From positions 248,001-312,000 of the forward strand of contig NZ_CP158297.1 in the NCBI RefSeq assembly GCF_040256395.1: 64,000 nucleotides of DNA, given 5' to 3'. This DNA is from Deinococcus sonorensis KR-87 (GTDB taxonomy: Bacteria; Deinococcota; Deinococci; Deinococcales; Deinococcaceae). The first letter of the stretch is position 1; every line of letters starts with the position of its first letter. Of this stretch, positions 45,185 through 55,042 are shown in pieces. The notes under the pieces were generated by a model. That model had not been told where the DNA came from. It was given only the letters and a program-made list of their open reading frames with translations, and did not search any database. The position numbers were made by a program, and so were the translations under genes.

Positions 45185-46011
45185 GCGGCCCCGACACCCC
45201 GGAGCAGGCGCACGCTGATTTCAGCCGGTCACTGAGCTACGGCGAGTACCTGCGGCTCGACGAGCTGCTGGGCGCGCACCAGCCGCTCACCGGCGCCCAC
45301 GACGAGCACCTGTTCATCGCGGTGCATCACGTGTCTGAAGTCTGGTTGGGCCTGATCGTGCGGGAATTGCGGGCGGCCATGGCGCTGCTGGAGGCGGGGA
45401 GCGTCGACGGGCCGCTGAAGATGCTGAGCCGGGTCGTGCAGGCGCAGGTGCAGCTGACGGCGGCGTGGGACGTGCTGTCCACCATGACGCCCACCGACTA
45501 CCTGACGTTCCGCGGCGCGTTCGGGCAGGCGTCGGGCTTCCAGTCCGCGCAGTACCGCACGCTGGAGTTTCTGCTCGGCAACCGCCACCCGGCCCTGCTG
45601 CGACCGCATGCGCAGCGCCCGGACGTGCACGAGCCGCTGCAGGCGCTGATGCAGGCCCCCACCCTGTACGACCTGACCCTGCGGCTGCTGGCCGCCCGGG
45701 GCCTGCCGGTACCGCCCGCTGTTCTGCAGCGGGACGTCTCACAGCCGTACGCGGTGGACGACGCGGTGCTGGAGGCGTGGCTGCAGGTCTACCGGGACCC
45801 CTCCGCCTACTGGGAGCTGTACGAGCTTGCCGAGAAGCTGATGGACGTGGAGGACCACTTCCGGCGCTGGCGCTTCGCGCACCTCACCACCGTGGAACGC
45901 GTGATCGGTTTCAAGCCGGGCAGCGGCGGCACCAGCGGCGCCGGGTACCTGCGCCGGGCGCTCGAAACGGTGCTGTTCCCCGAGCTGTGGGCGGTGCGCA
46001 CCCGGCTCTGA
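45181..46011 (+). CDS. kynA: Tryptophan 2,3-dioxygenase
   Basis: A 276-residue haem enzyme that opens the indole ring of L-tryptophan to N-formylkynurenine, the first step of the kynurenine path. Signature segments: SYGEYLRLDELL near residue 17, the active-site histidine in EHLFIAVHHVSEVW, FRGAFGQASGFQSAQYR, and the haem-ligand histidine in RRWRFAHLTTVERVIGFKPGSGGTSG near residue 240. The frame is open from 44890, but homology begins right after the GTG at 45181. No other kynurenine gene is adjacent; the convergent amidase could act as a hydrolase, without proof. Confidence 0.95.
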   Translation: MSGPDTPEQAHADFSRSLSYGEYLRLDELLGAHQPLTGAHDEHLFIAVHHVSEVWLGLIVRELRAAMALLEAGSVDGPLKMLSRVVQAQVQLTAAWDVLSTMTPTDYLTFRGAFGQASGFQSAQYRTLEFLLGNRHPALLRPHAQRPDVHEPLQALMQAPTLYDLTLRLLAARGLPVPPAVLQRDVSQPYAVDDAVLEAWLQVYRDPSAYWELYELAEKLMDVEDHFRRWRFAHLTTVERVIGFKPGSGGTSGAGYLRRALETVLFPELWAVRTRL

Positions 46012-46015
46012 GCGG

Positions 46016-47479
46016 TCACGGGGGCAGCAACCGCGGGGCCGCGCGATGCCGGGTCGCCTGCTCGTAGTCGTGGGCCAGCGCGAGCAGCCGCGCCTCGCTC
46101 CACGCGCGGCCCACGAAGATCAAGGCGAAGGGCGCGCCGCTCGCGTGCTGCCCGGCCGGCACCGTCACGCCCGGCAGGCCCGCCACGTTGATCTCCGACA
46201 CGGTGGTCGCCTGGATGTCGTCCGGGCCGTGCAGCGGCGGCAGGTCACCGAGCCGCTGCGGGAACACCAGGGCGTCGAGCGTGTGCGTGTCCAGCACCCG
46301 GTCCACGCGCCCGCGCAGGTCCGCGCGCGCGGCGTGGAAGCGTCGGAGGTCCGGCAGCGCCTCCGGGGCCGCGAGGGCCGCCGCGAGCCGGTGACGCAGG
46401 TCGCCCAGCACCTCCCCGGCGGCGAACGGGTCGCGTCCACCCAGGCGACGCAGGGCCGCCAGGCTGGGCGCCGGGCCGTGCGGGTGGCGGCGCAGGTAGC
46501 GGTCCAGGTCGTGCGGCAGGCATTCGAAGCCCAGCGAGCCCGGCAGGGCCCGCACGGCCGCCGCGAATCCCGAGCCCGCGAACGGGTCCTCGATCAGCAC
46601 GCCGCCCAGCGCCCGCAGGTCGTCCAGGGCGCGGGCGTACAGCCGCTGCGTCTCGGCGGACGGCGCCTGATCCCGCCAGCCGGGGCCGTACAGGCCCAGC
46701 CGCCGGCCCTGCAGGGCGCCCCGCCGCAGGCCGGCGAGGTACGCCCCCGCCTGCAGGGACTGGCCCGCCATCACGCCCAGCAGCAGCGCGGCGTCCCGCA
46801 CCGTGCGGGCGTGCGGGCCGATCACGTCCCGGGCGGAGGCGCTGAGCGGCACCGCGCCCTCCGTCGGCACCAGCCCGAAGGTCGGCTTGATCCCCACCAG
46901 CTGCTGCGCCGCCGCCGGGTTCTGGATGGAGCCGGCGGTCTCCTCCGCCAGCCCGGCGAACGCGAGGTTCCCCGACACCGCCGTGGCTGTGCCGGCGCTG
47001 CTGGCCCCAGGAGCGAGGGCCGGGCACACGGCGTTCAGCGTCGGCCCTGCCCAGCTGCTGTCCGTGCGGGTCAGGTCGTAACTGAAGGCGGGCACGTTCG
47101 TCTTCCCGAGGATCACCGCGCCGGCGGCGCGCAGCCGCGCCACCACCGGCGCGTCCTGCTCGGGCCGCAGGGCGTGCCCGCCGGCCGCCTTGCTGAGCGG
47201 CGCCCAGCCCGCGGTGGTGGGGAGGCCCGCGACATCCACGCTGTCCTTGATCACCAGCGGCAGCCCCGCCAGCGGCCCGGGCGGCTCACCCGCGGCGAGC
47301 CTGGCATCGAGGGCCCGCGCGTCCGAAAGCGCCCGTGGATTCAGCAGCACCACCGCGTTGTACCGCGGGTTGAACCGCTCGATGCGCTCCAGGTACCGGC
47401 TGGTCAGCTCCTCACACGAGCGCTCGTGGCGCCGCACGGCCGCCTGCAGGTCCTCGGCCGTTTGTTCCTCGATGTCCAC
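46016..47479 (-). CDS. Amidase (amidase signature family)
   Basis: A 487-residue amide hydrolase with the Ser-cisSer-Lys triad: Lys in [11 protein letters not shown] near residue 75, the Gly/Ser-rich core [14 protein letters not shown] near 150, and the nucleophile region [13 protein letters not shown] near 175. Related to amidases that split short aliphatic or aryl amides. The start is the GTG at 47479, preceded by AGGAGG at about 8 bases; the frame to 47554 is rejected. Convergent with the dioxygenase, 4 bases between stops. Confidence 0.9.
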   Translation of the reverse strand: MDIEEQTAEDLQAAVRRHERSCEELTSRYLERIERFNPRYNAVVLLNPRALSDARALDARLAAGEPPGPLAGLPLVIKDSVDVAGLPTTAGWAPLSKAAGGHALRPEQDAPVVARLRAAGAVILGKTNVPAFSYDLTRTDSSWAGPTLNAVCPALAPGASSAGTATAVSGNLAFAGLAEETAGSIQNPAAAQQLVGIKPTFGLVPTEGAVPLSASARDVIGPHARTVRDAALLLGVMAGQSLQAGAYLAGLRRGALQGRRLGLYGPGWRDQAPSAETQRLYARALDDLRALGGVLIEDPFAGSGFAAAVRALPGSLGFECLPHDLDRYLRRHPHGPAPSLAALRRLGGRDPFAAGEVLGDLRHRLAAALAAPEALPDLRRFHAARADLRGRVDRVLDTHTLDALVFPQRLGDLPPLHGPDDIQATTVSEINVAGLPGVTVPAGQHASGAPFALIFVGRAWSEARLLALAHDYEQATRHRAAPRLLPP

Positions 47480-47904
47480 GCGCCCTGCCTCCTGTCCGGA
47501 AGGCCGCCGGCCTCCCCGCGACCATGCTGGCAGGTCCTGATGTGGCCTGACCACGGCTCAGGTGCAGGCCGCCTGCATCCGCTGGCCAGGAGAGCCCTGC
47601 GGAACATGGGGCAGGACCGTCCGCGAGCCAAGGTCAGGTGGGCCAGTACAGGGCCGCGGTTCACGCCCTCCGGGAGAGCTCGGACCGGGTGGATGCGGGG
47701 CCCACACCGGCCCGGAGACCACCGTTTCTGGCCGCACCTGCTGGGCACGCCTGCGGCGGGGGCGTCGCAGCGCCGCCGCTGGACGTGCGCTTCTCGGCGG
47801 GATGGGAGGGGCCTCAGCAGGGCGTCCGGACGCGCTTCCCTGTGAAAGGCAACGGCGGTGTCGGCGCATCTGGAGGCGGCGGCCGGCCGTCCCTTGCCTG
47901 CACC
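47480..47904. other. Intergenic spacer, 425 bases
   Basis: Between the amidase start and the end of the 3-hydroxybutyrate dehydrogenase gene. No gene or clear hairpin was seen. Confidence 0.4.
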
Positions 47905-48687
47905 CTAGCGGGCGGTCCAGCCGAGATCGAGGTCCAGCACCGCGCCGGTCATGCCCCACGCGGCCGGGCTCACCACGTACTGCACCAGCGCGGCGACGTC
48001 CTGCGGCTCCAGCAGGCGTTTGATGGCGGCGGGTTCCAGCATCACCTGTTCCACCACCTGCTGCGGGCTGAGGCCCCGCGTGCGCGCCTGGTCCTGAATC
48101 TGCCCGTCGACCAGCGGTGTGCGGACGTACGCGGGGCAGATCGCGTTGACGGTCAGGCCCACCGCCGCCCCTTCCAGCGCGGCGGTGCGGGTCAGGCCGA
48201 TCAGGCCGTGCTTGGCGCTGACGTACGCGCTCTTGTAGGGACTGGCGACCTGCGCGTGGATGCTGGCGATGTTGACCACCCGGCCCGCGCCGGAGCGGCT
48301 CAGCGCGTCCCAGCCGTAGCGCATCAGCAGAAACGGCGCGGTGAGCATCACCGCGAGCATCCGGTCCCAGGTGTCCTCAGGGAAGCTGCGGATCGGCTCG
48401 ATGTGCTGGAAGCCCGCGTTGTTCACCAGCACGTCGAGGCTCCCCAGGGCGTCGAGCGTGGCGTCTACCGCGGCGCGGCAGTCGTCGCGGCGGCTCAGGT
48501 CGGCGGGGATGAACGTCAGGCCGTCGTGATCGGCCACCGCGCGCGCTTCCGGGCGGTCAAGGTCGGCCACCGCCACCCGCAGGCCCTGCTGCTGCAGGCT
48601 GCGGGCCACGGCCAGCCCGATGCCACTGGTGCCGCCGGTGACGAGGGCCGCGCGCGTTTCGGGTGCGGGTTCAAAGGTGGAGGTCAT
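47905..48687 (-). CDS. bdhA: 3-hydroxybutyrate dehydrogenase
   Basis: A 260-residue SDR that interconverts (R)-3-hydroxybutyrate and acetoacetate with NAD. Diagnostic segments: VTGGTSGIG near residue 16, [21 protein letters not shown] near 95, [23 protein letters not shown] near 145 with active-site Tyr and Lys, [15 protein letters not shown] near 195, and the C-terminus [10 protein letters not shown]. Leaderless: TACCCT six bases before the ATG at 48687, so the longer frame is rejected. A near-palindrome sits at its -35 region. Acetoacetate would go to the CoA-transferase encoded nearby. Confidence 0.95.
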   Translation of the reverse strand: MTSTFEPAPETRAALVTGGTSGIGLAVARSLQQQGLRVAVADLDRPEARAVADHDGLTFIPADLSRRDDCRAAVDATLDALGSLDVLVNNAGFQHIEPIRSFPEDTWDRMLAVMLTAPFLLMRYGWDALSRSGAGRVVNIASIHAQVASPYKSAYVSAKHGLIGLTRTAALEGAAVGLTVNAICPAYVRTPLVDGQIQDQARTRGLSPQQVVEQVMLEPAAIKRLLEPQDVAALVQYVVSPAAWGMTGAVLDLDLGWTAR

Positions 48688-48693
48688 GGGCTC

Positions 48694-48721
48694 AGGGTAG
48701 CGGCCCGGCGTCACAGTGGCG
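48694..48721 (-). promoter_or_regulatory. bdhA promoter with dyad operator
   Basis: TACCCT on the minus strand (48694-48699) is the -10. GCGTCACAGTGGCG at 48708-48721 covers the -35 position and closely matches the palindrome GCGTCAC-T-GTGACGC at 54993-55007. Confidence 0.55.
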
Positions 48722-48723
48722 TC

Positions 48724-51700
48724 TCACGGCGCGAGGCTGGTCAGCGCGCGGTAGAGCGCCACCGTCTCGGGCAGCGGCGTGAGCCCCAGGCTGCCCAGCG
48801 CGCCGCAGCACGCGGTGTAGGCGCGGTGGACGCCGGCCGCCACGCCCAGCTGGTAGCGGGCGCGCATCAGCACCCGCGCGGCGCTCTCCTCGGCCGGGTC
48901 GAGCCGCAGGGCGTGGTCCGCGAGCGTCTCGGCCAGCAGGGCCTGCCCGGCGGCCAGCGCGGCGGCGCCTTCCGCCGCCAGCGCGGGCGGCAGCGCCGAA
49001 GCATAACGGGCCGCCGCTGCCTGGACAGCCTCCAGGACGCTGTCCGTCACGCTGGACGGCAGCCGCAGCAGCCGCTCGGAGCGGCCTGGCGTGCCGGGCG
49101 GCTGGGCCAGCAGCGCCTCGGCGCCGTGCAGGTCCACCTGCAGGTCCGGTCCCGGGCGCAGCCGCAACCACTCGCCGCGGTCCAGGAAAAACCCGCTGGG
49201 CGCGCCCGCCTCCAGCAGCGCGCCAAGCGCGTGCAGCGTGACGCGCAGGTTGCGCTCGCCCACCCCCGGCTCGCTGTCAGGAAAGAGCGCCTCCTGGGCC
49301 GCGTCGCGCGCCAGTCCGCCGGGCGTCACCGCCAGCAGCGTCAGCAGGTCCCGCGCCTTGGCGCGGCCCCACTCGCGGACCTCGTGGCCCGCCACGCGCA
49401 GCGACAGCTGGCCGAGCAGCTGCACCTGCACCTCATGGCCCGGGTGGCTGTCCGGGACGCCGGACGGGTACCCGAGCGCCGCCTCGATGCCCTGCAGCGT
49501 CCAGGGCAGCTGCTCCCGGCGGGCCGCGACGCGCAGCGCCGACAGCACCCGCGCGCGGCCCGCCCGGCGGCGCGCCGGGGCCAGCAGCGACGGCCGGCTG
49601 AGCAGGAACGGCGCGCGGTGCGCGGCCAGCAGCGCCGGCAGGGCTGGCCCGACCCCGGCCGCGAAGCGGGCCAGCTGCACCGCGTCCTGGCCGAAGGTGT
49701 CGCCGCACGCCAGGAATTCCGCGGCGGCCTCGTCCAGCTGGGCGTGCAGGGTCTGCAGCGTGGCCGGGTCGGGCGCCTCTGTGCGGCGCTGCAGCCGGTG
49801 GACGGTGCCGAGGGCCGCCGTGAAGCGGGCCAGGCCGCACATGTACCGGTCGCCGCTGTGGCCTGCGGCGTGCAGCGCGGCAGGCCGGTGCCCGCCGTCC
49901 TGCCCGGCCAGCGCCTCCAGGTACGCCAGGCCCATGTGCGCTTCCACCGTCAGGCGCGGCGCGATGCCCTGCGCTTCCTCCAACGCCGAGCGGTACGCCG
50001 TCTCCGCCGGCGGGTCGTGCCCGGCCGCGAGCAGGGCGTGCCCCTGGCGGGTGCGGGCCAGCGCGCGGACGAAGGGACTCTCCAGCCGTTCGCCTTCCGC
50101 CTGCCCGGCGGCGGCGCGGTCCAGCGCGTCGTGCGGCTCGCCCAGCAACGCGCTCAGGAAGCTGTCGAGCAGCAGCGCCTCGCGGTGGTTGCCGGCCGTC
50201 CGCTCCCCCACCTCGCCGCTGGCCGCCTGACGCGCCAGCAGCAGGGCGCGCTGCAGGTCGCCGCGCCGCAGGGCGTAGCGGGCGCTCAGCGCGAGCGCCG
50301 GGTCCAGCTGCAGCGCCCGCTCGAGCTGCCCGGCGTTCAGGGCGTTCTCCGCCTGCATCCGGTCCACCACCCCGGGGTCCGCCTCCCGCAGGCGCAGGTC
50401 CTGCAGCAGCTCGCCCGCCAGCGCCGGCTGCACCGTGTCCAGGTACACCTGCACCTGCCCGAGCGGGCCATCCGGGTGCGGCGCGCGCCGGTAGGCCTCC
50501 AGCGCCTCGGGGTACCGCGACGCCGCGCGGTGCGTGTCGCCCAGCAGGGTGTACAGCGCCGGCCACTCGGCCCAGCACTCGCCCGGGAGCCGCACCAGCG
50601 CGCGCTCCACCATGCGCCCGCGGCCAGCGCGCAGCCACGTCCGCCCGTGCAGGGCCAGCAGCCGCGCCGCCGCCATCGGCTGCTGGCCCTGCAGGTGCGC
50701 GGCCACGGCGCGGCGCGGGCGGCCGGTGTGCTCGTAGTGCGCCGCGCCGCGCCGCGCGAGCAGCACCGCGTCGTCATCACTCAGCTGCGCGCGCAACCAG
50801 GCGCGCAGCAGCGGGTGGGCACGGAAGGTGTCGCCGGCGCGCGTCAGGAAGGTGCCGCCGCCCGCCAGCGCCGCCAGGAACGCGCCGGCGTTCGGCTCGT
50901 CCAGCACCTGCGTGAGCAGCCCCTCGCTCAGGTCCTCGAAGACGCTGGAGCGCGTCAGGAACACCCGCAGGTTCTCGTCGAGCGGGCCCAGCACCTCCCG
51001 CGCCAGGTAACTGAACAGCGTGCCGAGCCCCTGCGCGTGCGGGTCGAGCGTGTCGAGCTCGCCCGGCGAGATGCGGCCCTGACGCAGCGCCTGCGCCAGG
51101 AACCGCGCCGCGATCGGCCAGCCCTCGGTGAGCCGGTGGGCGGCGCGCAGGTGCGGGCCGGTCAGCTGCACCCGGTTGGCCTGCATCAGCGCGGCCAGCT
51201 CATCGGGGGTGAAGGCGAGCTCCGCCGCTTCCAGCCGCCGCGCCTCACCGCCGAGCTCCAGCGCGGTCAGTTCCGGCCAGTCGAGCGGGGTGCGCGACAG
51301 CAGGGCCACGCGCGCGCCGAGCAGCGCCCGCAGCACGGCCGCGGCCTCGCCGTGCGCCGCGTGCTGCGCCTCGTCCACCACCAGCGTCGCGCGCTGTTCC
51401 TCCAGCAGCCGCGCGGCGCGCCGGGCCAGGCTCAGCGGCGCCGCGCCCTGGTCATGCAGCACGCCCAGCTCATCGGCGCCCGGCAGGCCCGACAGGGCCA
51501 GCGCCAGGCCCGAGGCCAGCACCCTCGGGTCGTGGTCGTCCGGGTCGAGCGTCAGCCACGCGGCCGCGCCGAGCGCCTCCAGGTGCGTGGCCAGGGTGGT
51601 GGTCTTGCCGTACCCGGCGGTGGCCGTGACCAGCAGCACCCGCGCGGAGGTCAGCGCCTGCGCCAGCCGGGGCCGCGCCAGGGCGCCCGCCACCTGCGGC

Positions 51701-51744
51701 GGCCGGGCGCGGCGCGGCGCCGCGTCGTCCCGCCACCGGCTCAC
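48724..51744 (-). CDS. Large ATPase regulator with C-terminal winged helix and BTAD domain
   Basis: A 1006-residue protein. Walker A ATAGYGKTTT (residues 41-50) and Walker B LVVDEAQHAAHG open a MalT/LuxR-like STAND ATPase. A long helical-repeat middle (about 300-760) follows. The C-terminal about 235 residues are a winged helix (VQLLGQLSLRVAGHEVREWGRAKARDLLTLLAVTPGG, about 772-860) and a BTAD domain. This places the SARP unit at the C-terminus, opposite to the 676-residue regulators at 16.8-21 kb. It starts at GTG 51744, 10 bases after the scoB stop, in the same operon as the CoA-transferase, and precedes bdhA. Probably the regulator of this ketone-body locus. Confidence 0.85.
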   Translation of the reverse strand: MSRWRDDAAPRRARPPQVAGALARPRLAQALTSARVLLVTATAGYGKTTTLATHLEALGAAAWLTLDPDDHDPRVLASGLALALSGLPGADELGVLHDQGAAPLSLARRAARLLEEQRATLVVDEAQHAAHGEAAAVLRALLGARVALLSRTPLDWPELTALELGGEARRLEAAELAFTPDELAALMQANRVQLTGPHLRAAHRLTEGWPIAARFLAQALRQGRISPGELDTLDPHAQGLGTLFSYLAREVLGPLDENLRVFLTRSSVFEDLSEGLLTQVLDEPNAGAFLAALAGGGTFLTRAGDTFRAHPLLRAWLRAQLSDDDAVLLARRGAAHYEHTGRPRRAVAAHLQGQQPMAAARLLALHGRTWLRAGRGRMVERALVRLPGECWAEWPALYTLLGDTHRAASRYPEALEAYRRAPHPDGPLGQVQVYLDTVQPALAGELLQDLRLREADPGVVDRMQAENALNAGQLERALQLDPALALSARYALRRGDLQRALLLARQAASGEVGERTAGNHREALLLDSFLSALLGEPHDALDRAAAGQAEGERLESPFVRALARTRQGHALLAAGHDPPAETAYRSALEEAQGIAPRLTVEAHMGLAYLEALAGQDGGHRPAALHAAGHSGDRYMCGLARFTAALGTVHRLQRRTEAPDPATLQTLHAQLDEAAAEFLACGDTFGQDAVQLARFAAGVGPALPALLAAHRAPFLLSRPSLLAPARRRAGRARVLSALRVAARREQLPWTLQGIEAALGYPSGVPDSHPGHEVQVQLLGQLSLRVAGHEVREWGRAKARDLLTLLAVTPGGLARDAAQEALFPDSEPGVGERNLRVTLHALGALLEAGAPSGFFLDRGEWLRLRPGPDLQVDLHGAEALLAQPPGTPGRSERLLRLPSSVTDSVLEAVQAAAARYASALPPALAAEGAAALAAGQALLAETLADHALRLDPAEESAARVLMRARYQLGVAAGVHRAYTACCGALGSLGLTPLPETVALYRALTSLAP

Positions 51745-51754
51745 CGGTCGTCCA

Positions 51755-52387
51755 TCAGGGGACCAGGACCGGGGCGCCCGTGTGGTTCTGGAGGTGGTCG
51801 AAGGCGACGTGTGGGGCGAGTTCGACCAGCTGGAAGCCCTGGGGGGTGACGTCCAGCACCCCGAGCTCGGTGATGACGCGGTGCACCACCCCCGCCCCGG
51901 TCAGCGGCAACGTGCACGCCCGCAGCAGCTTCGGGCTGCCGTCTTTGGCCGCGTGCTCCATCAGCACCACCACCCGCCGCACCCCCGCCACCAGGTCCAT
52001 CGCCCCGCCCATCCCCTTGACCATCTTCCCCGGAATCATCCAGTTCGCCAGGTCCCCGCGCTCGCTCACCTGCATCGCCCCCAGGATCGCCAGGTCCACA
52101 TGCCCCCCCCGGATCATCGCGAAGCTCTCCGCGCTCGAGAAGAAGCTCGCCCCCGCCACCGCCGTGACCGTCTGCTTGCCCGCATTGATCAGGTCACTGT
52201 CCAGCTCCGCTTCAGTGGGAAACGGCCCGATGCCCAGCAGCCCGTTCTCCGACTGCAGCATCACGTCCACCCCGTCGGGAATGAAGTTCGCCACCAGCGT
52301 GGGCAGCCCGATGCCCAGGTTCACGTACATCCCGTCCTGCAGCTCCTGCGCCGCACGCGCCGCCATCTCGTCCCGGCTCCAGCTCAT
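51755..52387 (-). CDS. scoB: 3-oxoacid CoA-transferase subunit B
   Basis: The 210-residue beta subunit of the succinyl-CoA:3-ketoacid CoA-transferase type. It has [21 protein letters not shown] near the start, the catalytic glutamate in [14 protein letters not shown], and [40 protein letters not shown]. It starts one base after the scoA stop, so the two subunits are co-translated. Activates acetoacetate to acetoacetyl-CoA. Confidence 0.95.
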   Translation of the reverse strand: MSWSRDEMAARAAQELQDGMYVNLGIGLPTLVANFIPDGVDVMLQSENGLLGIGPFPTEAELDSDLINAGKQTVTAVAGASFFSSAESFAMIRGGHVDLAILGAMQVSERGDLANWMIPGKMVKGMGGAMDLVAGVRRVVVLMEHAAKDGSPKLLRACTLPLTGAGVVHRVITELGVLDVTPQGFQLVELAPHVAFDHLQNHTGAPVLVP

Positions 52388-52388
52388 C

Positions 52389-53087
52389 TCAACCCTCCCG
52401 CACGGTGCGCTTCTCGATCAGTTTCCGGGGCGTGGGGTTGTGGACCAGCCGCTGCACATAGATGCCCGGGGTGTGCACCTGATCCGGGTCCAGCTCACCC
52501 ACCTCCACCAGCACCTCCACCTCCGCGATGGTGACGTGGCCACTCATCGCCACCAGCGGGTTGAAGTTGCGCGCGGTCTTGCGGTAGATCAGGTTGCCGG
52601 CCCGGTCGCCCTTCCAGGCCTTGACCAGCCCCACGTCCGCGCGGATGCCGCGCTCGAGGATGTACGTCTGCCCGTCGAACTCGTGGTGCTCCTTGCCCTC
52701 GGCGATCACGGTGCCGACCCCGGTGCGGGTGTAGAAGCCGGGGATGCCGGCGCCGCCGGCCCGCAGGCGCTCGGCCAGGGTGCCCTGCGGGGTGAACTCC
52801 AGCTCCAGCTCGCCGGCGAGGTACTGGCGGGCGAACTCGGCGTTCTCGCCGACGTAGCTGCTGATCATCTTGCGGATCTGGCGGGTCTGCAGCAGTTCCC
52901 ACAACGCGAAGCCGTCGGCGCCGGCGTTGTTGCTGGCCACGGTCAGGTCGCGCACGCCGCTGTCGCGCAGCGCCAGGATCAGCGCCTCGGGCACGCCGCA
53001 CAGCCCGAAGCCGCCCACCGCCAGCGTCTGCCCGTCCTGCACCACCCCCCGCAGCGCTGCCGCCGCACTCTCATACTCCTTCGTCAT
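52389..53087 (-). CDS. scoA: 3-oxoacid CoA-transferase subunit A
   Basis: The 232-residue alpha subunit. [41 protein letters not shown] at the N-terminus and [36 protein letters not shown] and [24 protein letters not shown] are characteristic. GGAGGGG precedes the ATG by about 3 bases. First gene of the scoA-scoB-regulator unit. Confidence 0.95.
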   Translation of the reverse strand: MTKEYESAAAALRGVVQDGQTLAVGGFGLCGVPEALILALRDSGVRDLTVASNNAGADGFALWELLQTRQIRKMISSYVGENAEFARQYLAGELELEFTPQGTLAERLRAGGAGIPGFYTRTGVGTVIAEGKEHHEFDGQTYILERGIRADVGLVKAWKGDRAGNLIYRKTARNFNPLVAMSGHVTIAEVEVLVEVGELDPDQVHTPGIYVQRLVHNPTPRKLIEKRTVREG

Positions 53088-53176
53088 TCACCCCTCCAAC
53101 CACCCCCGCAGACCCACCCCTCCAGGCGGGTGGTGAGCTGTCGCGGGTGAACTTCCAAGAATCTACACCGCCGGCC

Positions 53177-53911
53177 TCAGGAGAGCGTCTGCAGGAAGGC
53201 GCTCAGCTCGGTCAGGAACGTTTGCGGGTGCTCCTGCGGGAAGCCGTGGCCGCCCGGCAGCAGGTGCGGCGGCACGCCCAGCGCTTCGGCCTGCTCGCGC
53301 ACCATCGCGGGCGTGATCAGCGCGTCGAGGGCGCCGCCCATCACCAGCGCCGGGAGGCCCCGCAGCCGGGCGGGGTCGACCTGCCACCCGGCGAGCGCGC
53401 GCGCGTTGCCGTGGTAGTGGCCGGGGTGCATCCGCCCGGCGTCCCGGATCAGGTCGGGCAGGGTCTCGGGTGGCCGGGTGGGGAACAGCGCGCCGATGCT
53501 GAGGGCCCGCAGCTGGTCGTCGTGCTGCAGCAGCGCCAGCACCGGGTAGTTTTCCTCCGGGGTGTGCAGCCCGCCGAGCGGCGCGCTGGCCGCCAGCACC
53601 AGCCCGCCCACGGCCGCCTTGTGGCGCGCGGCGAGGTCCAGCGCCACCGCGCCGCCCAGCGAGTGGCCCAGCAGCACCGCGCCGTGCAGGTGTTCCTGCT
53701 GCATCAGCGCCCACACTGCGTCCGCGTAGGCGGGGATGCTGACGTCCGGGTCGGTGGGCGTGCCGGCGAACCCAGGCAGGTCCGGCGCGATCACCTCCCA
53801 CCCGCCGGGGGGCTCAGCCAGCAGGTCGTCCCACCAGCGGCTGGACGCGAAGTTCCCGTGCAGGGCCAGCAGCGGCCGGCCGTGTCCGGCGCGCCGGGCA
53901 CTCAGCGCCAT
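53177..53911 (-). CDS. Alpha/beta hydrolase
   Basis: A 244-residue alpha/beta hydrolase. LLALHGNFASSRWWDDLL carries the oxyanion HG motif, the nucleophile is in LLGHSLGGAVAL near residue 92, and the late histidine is in LPGGHGFPQEHP. The ATG at 53911 overlaps the end of the MetX-like gene by 10 bases. The frame open to 54187 is shadow. It may hydrolyse esters of hydroxyacids for the neighbouring ketone-body genes (inferred). Confidence 0.88.
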   Translation of the reverse strand: MALSARRAGHGRPLLALHGNFASSRWWDDLLAEPPGGWEVIAPDLPGFAGTPTDPDVSIPAYADAVWALMQQEHLHGAVLLGHSLGGAVALDLAARHKAAVGGLVLAASAPLGGLHTPEENYPVLALLQHDDQLRALSIGALFPTRPPETLPDLIRDAGRMHPGHYHGNARALAGWQVDPARLRGLPALVMGGALDALITPAMVREQAEALGVPPHLLPGGHGFPQEHPQTFLTELSAFLQTLS

Positions 53912-54942
53912 GTCGGGCGCTCCTCCGGCTCCGGGGTGAGTGGGGGTGCGGCAGGCGGGCTGTTCAGCAGCGCGTCCAGCGCCTCGCCGAACGGCTGCGG
54001 GTCCTGCAGACACGCCAGGTGCCCGGCGAGGCTCTGCACCTCGCGGTGCGTGAAGTCCACCCCGGCCGCCCGCGCCTGCGCCGCGAAGCGCCGCATCTCG
54101 GCCGCCGGGAAGAACTGGTCGCCCTGCACGTTCACGGTGCTCAGCCGGGTGCCGAGCTGCCGCCAGCGCGCGAACAGCTGCGGCCACTCGGCCACCTCAC
54201 TGAGGTCGTGGGTGCCGACGGCCCGGCCGATGTCCAGCACGTGCCGCAGGCTGGCGGTGCGGCCACGCTCCTGCAGGTGGTCGTCCAGCCCGCCGGGGAA
54301 CTGCGCTTCGATGCCGTCGGCGCCCAGCCCGAAGAAGGTGATGAGCCGCAGCGCCGCCGTCACGTCGTCGCCGCGCTGCGCGGCGTCGTGCAGCGCCGGC
54401 TGGAACACCCCGCGCAGCACCGGCCCGGCGTGCGGACTGGTGACGAACGCCGCCACCCGCGGCGCCAGTTCCGGGGCGCGCGCCGCCCACTGCAGCGCCT
54501 GCATGCCGCCGAAGCTGGGGCCCACCACCGCGTGCCACGCGGGCAGCTGCAGCTGCCGCATCAGCTCCAGCTGCAGCGAGAACAGGTCCGCGAGCGTCCA
54601 CGCCGGGAAGCGCGCGCCGTACGGGGTGCCGTCCGGGTGCAGCGAGTCGGGGCCGGTGGTCACCACCTGCGGGTCGCGCGCCTGCACGTTCGAAAGACTG
54701 TTCATGCACACCACCAGGAAGCGGTCCGGGTCGAGCGGCCGGCCCGGCCCGATCAGCGGCGCCCACCAGCCGCCCTCGCCCATCGCGTGGCTGGTGCCGG
54801 TGTAGTAGTGGCAGACGAGCACCGCGTTGTCGCGCCGGGCATTCAGGGTGCCGAGCGTCTCCACGCCCAGCTGCACCGGCAGCGCGGCGCTGCCCGAGAG
54901 CGAGGTGCGCGTCTCGAAGACGAAGCGTTCTGGGGAGGTCAC
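53902..54942 (-). CDS. MetX-like alpha/beta hydrolase (homoserine acyltransferase-like)
   Basis: A 346-residue protein of the homoserine O-acetyltransferase fold. It has a nucleophile elbow GPSFGGMQALQWAARAPE (family GPSMGGMQALEW), aspartate in VNVQGDQFFP and histidine in SLAGHLACL, so the triad is intact. The context is not methionine synthesis but CoA-transferase and importer genes, so a hydrolase or acyltransferase of another ester is likely. It begins at GTG 54942, six bases after TACCGT; the frame running to 55407 is the shadow of the binding-protein gene. Confidence 0.85.
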   Translation of the reverse strand: MTSPERFVFETRTSLSGSAALPVQLGVETLGTLNARRDNAVLVCHYYTGTSHAMGEGGWWAPLIGPGRPLDPDRFLVVCMNSLSNVQARDPQVVTTGPDSLHPDGTPYGARFPAWTLADLFSLQLELMRQLQLPAWHAVVGPSFGGMQALQWAARAPELAPRVAAFVTSPHAGPVLRGVFQPALHDAAQRGDDVTAALRLITFFGLGADGIEAQFPGGLDDHLQERGRTASLRHVLDIGRAVGTHDLSEVAEWPQLFARWRQLGTRLSTVNVQGDQFFPAAEMRRFAAQARAAGVDFTHREVQSLAGHLACLQDPQPFGEALDALLNSPPAAPPLTPEPEERPTWR

Positions 54943-55042
54943 CTCCGCACGGTACCGGCGGGGCGTTACGGCCCGGTCACACCCGGCCCGGCGCGTCACT
55001 GTGACGCGGCCGTAACGCCCCGCGTCTACACTGCCGGCGAAC
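54943..55042. promoter_or_regulatory. Divergent promoter region with nested inverted repeats
   Basis: Minus-strand -10 TACCGT at 54949-54954. Plus-strand TACACT at 55027-55032 ten bases before the binding-protein ATG. GCGGGGCGTTACGGCC (54958-54973) and GGCCGTAACGCCCCGC (55008-55023) are perfect 16-base inverted arms. Between them, touching the right arm, lies the palindrome GCGTCAC-T-GTGACGC (54993-55007). The right arm and palindrome overlap the -35 region of the importer promoter. Confidence 0.65.

Noticed and set aside
47638..51849. 1403-codon open frame on the plus strand
   Set aside because: It lies antisense to bdhA and the 1006-residue regulator; composition is Gln/Arg/His-rich low complexity, as expected from the reverse of GC-rich codons, and it has no domain.
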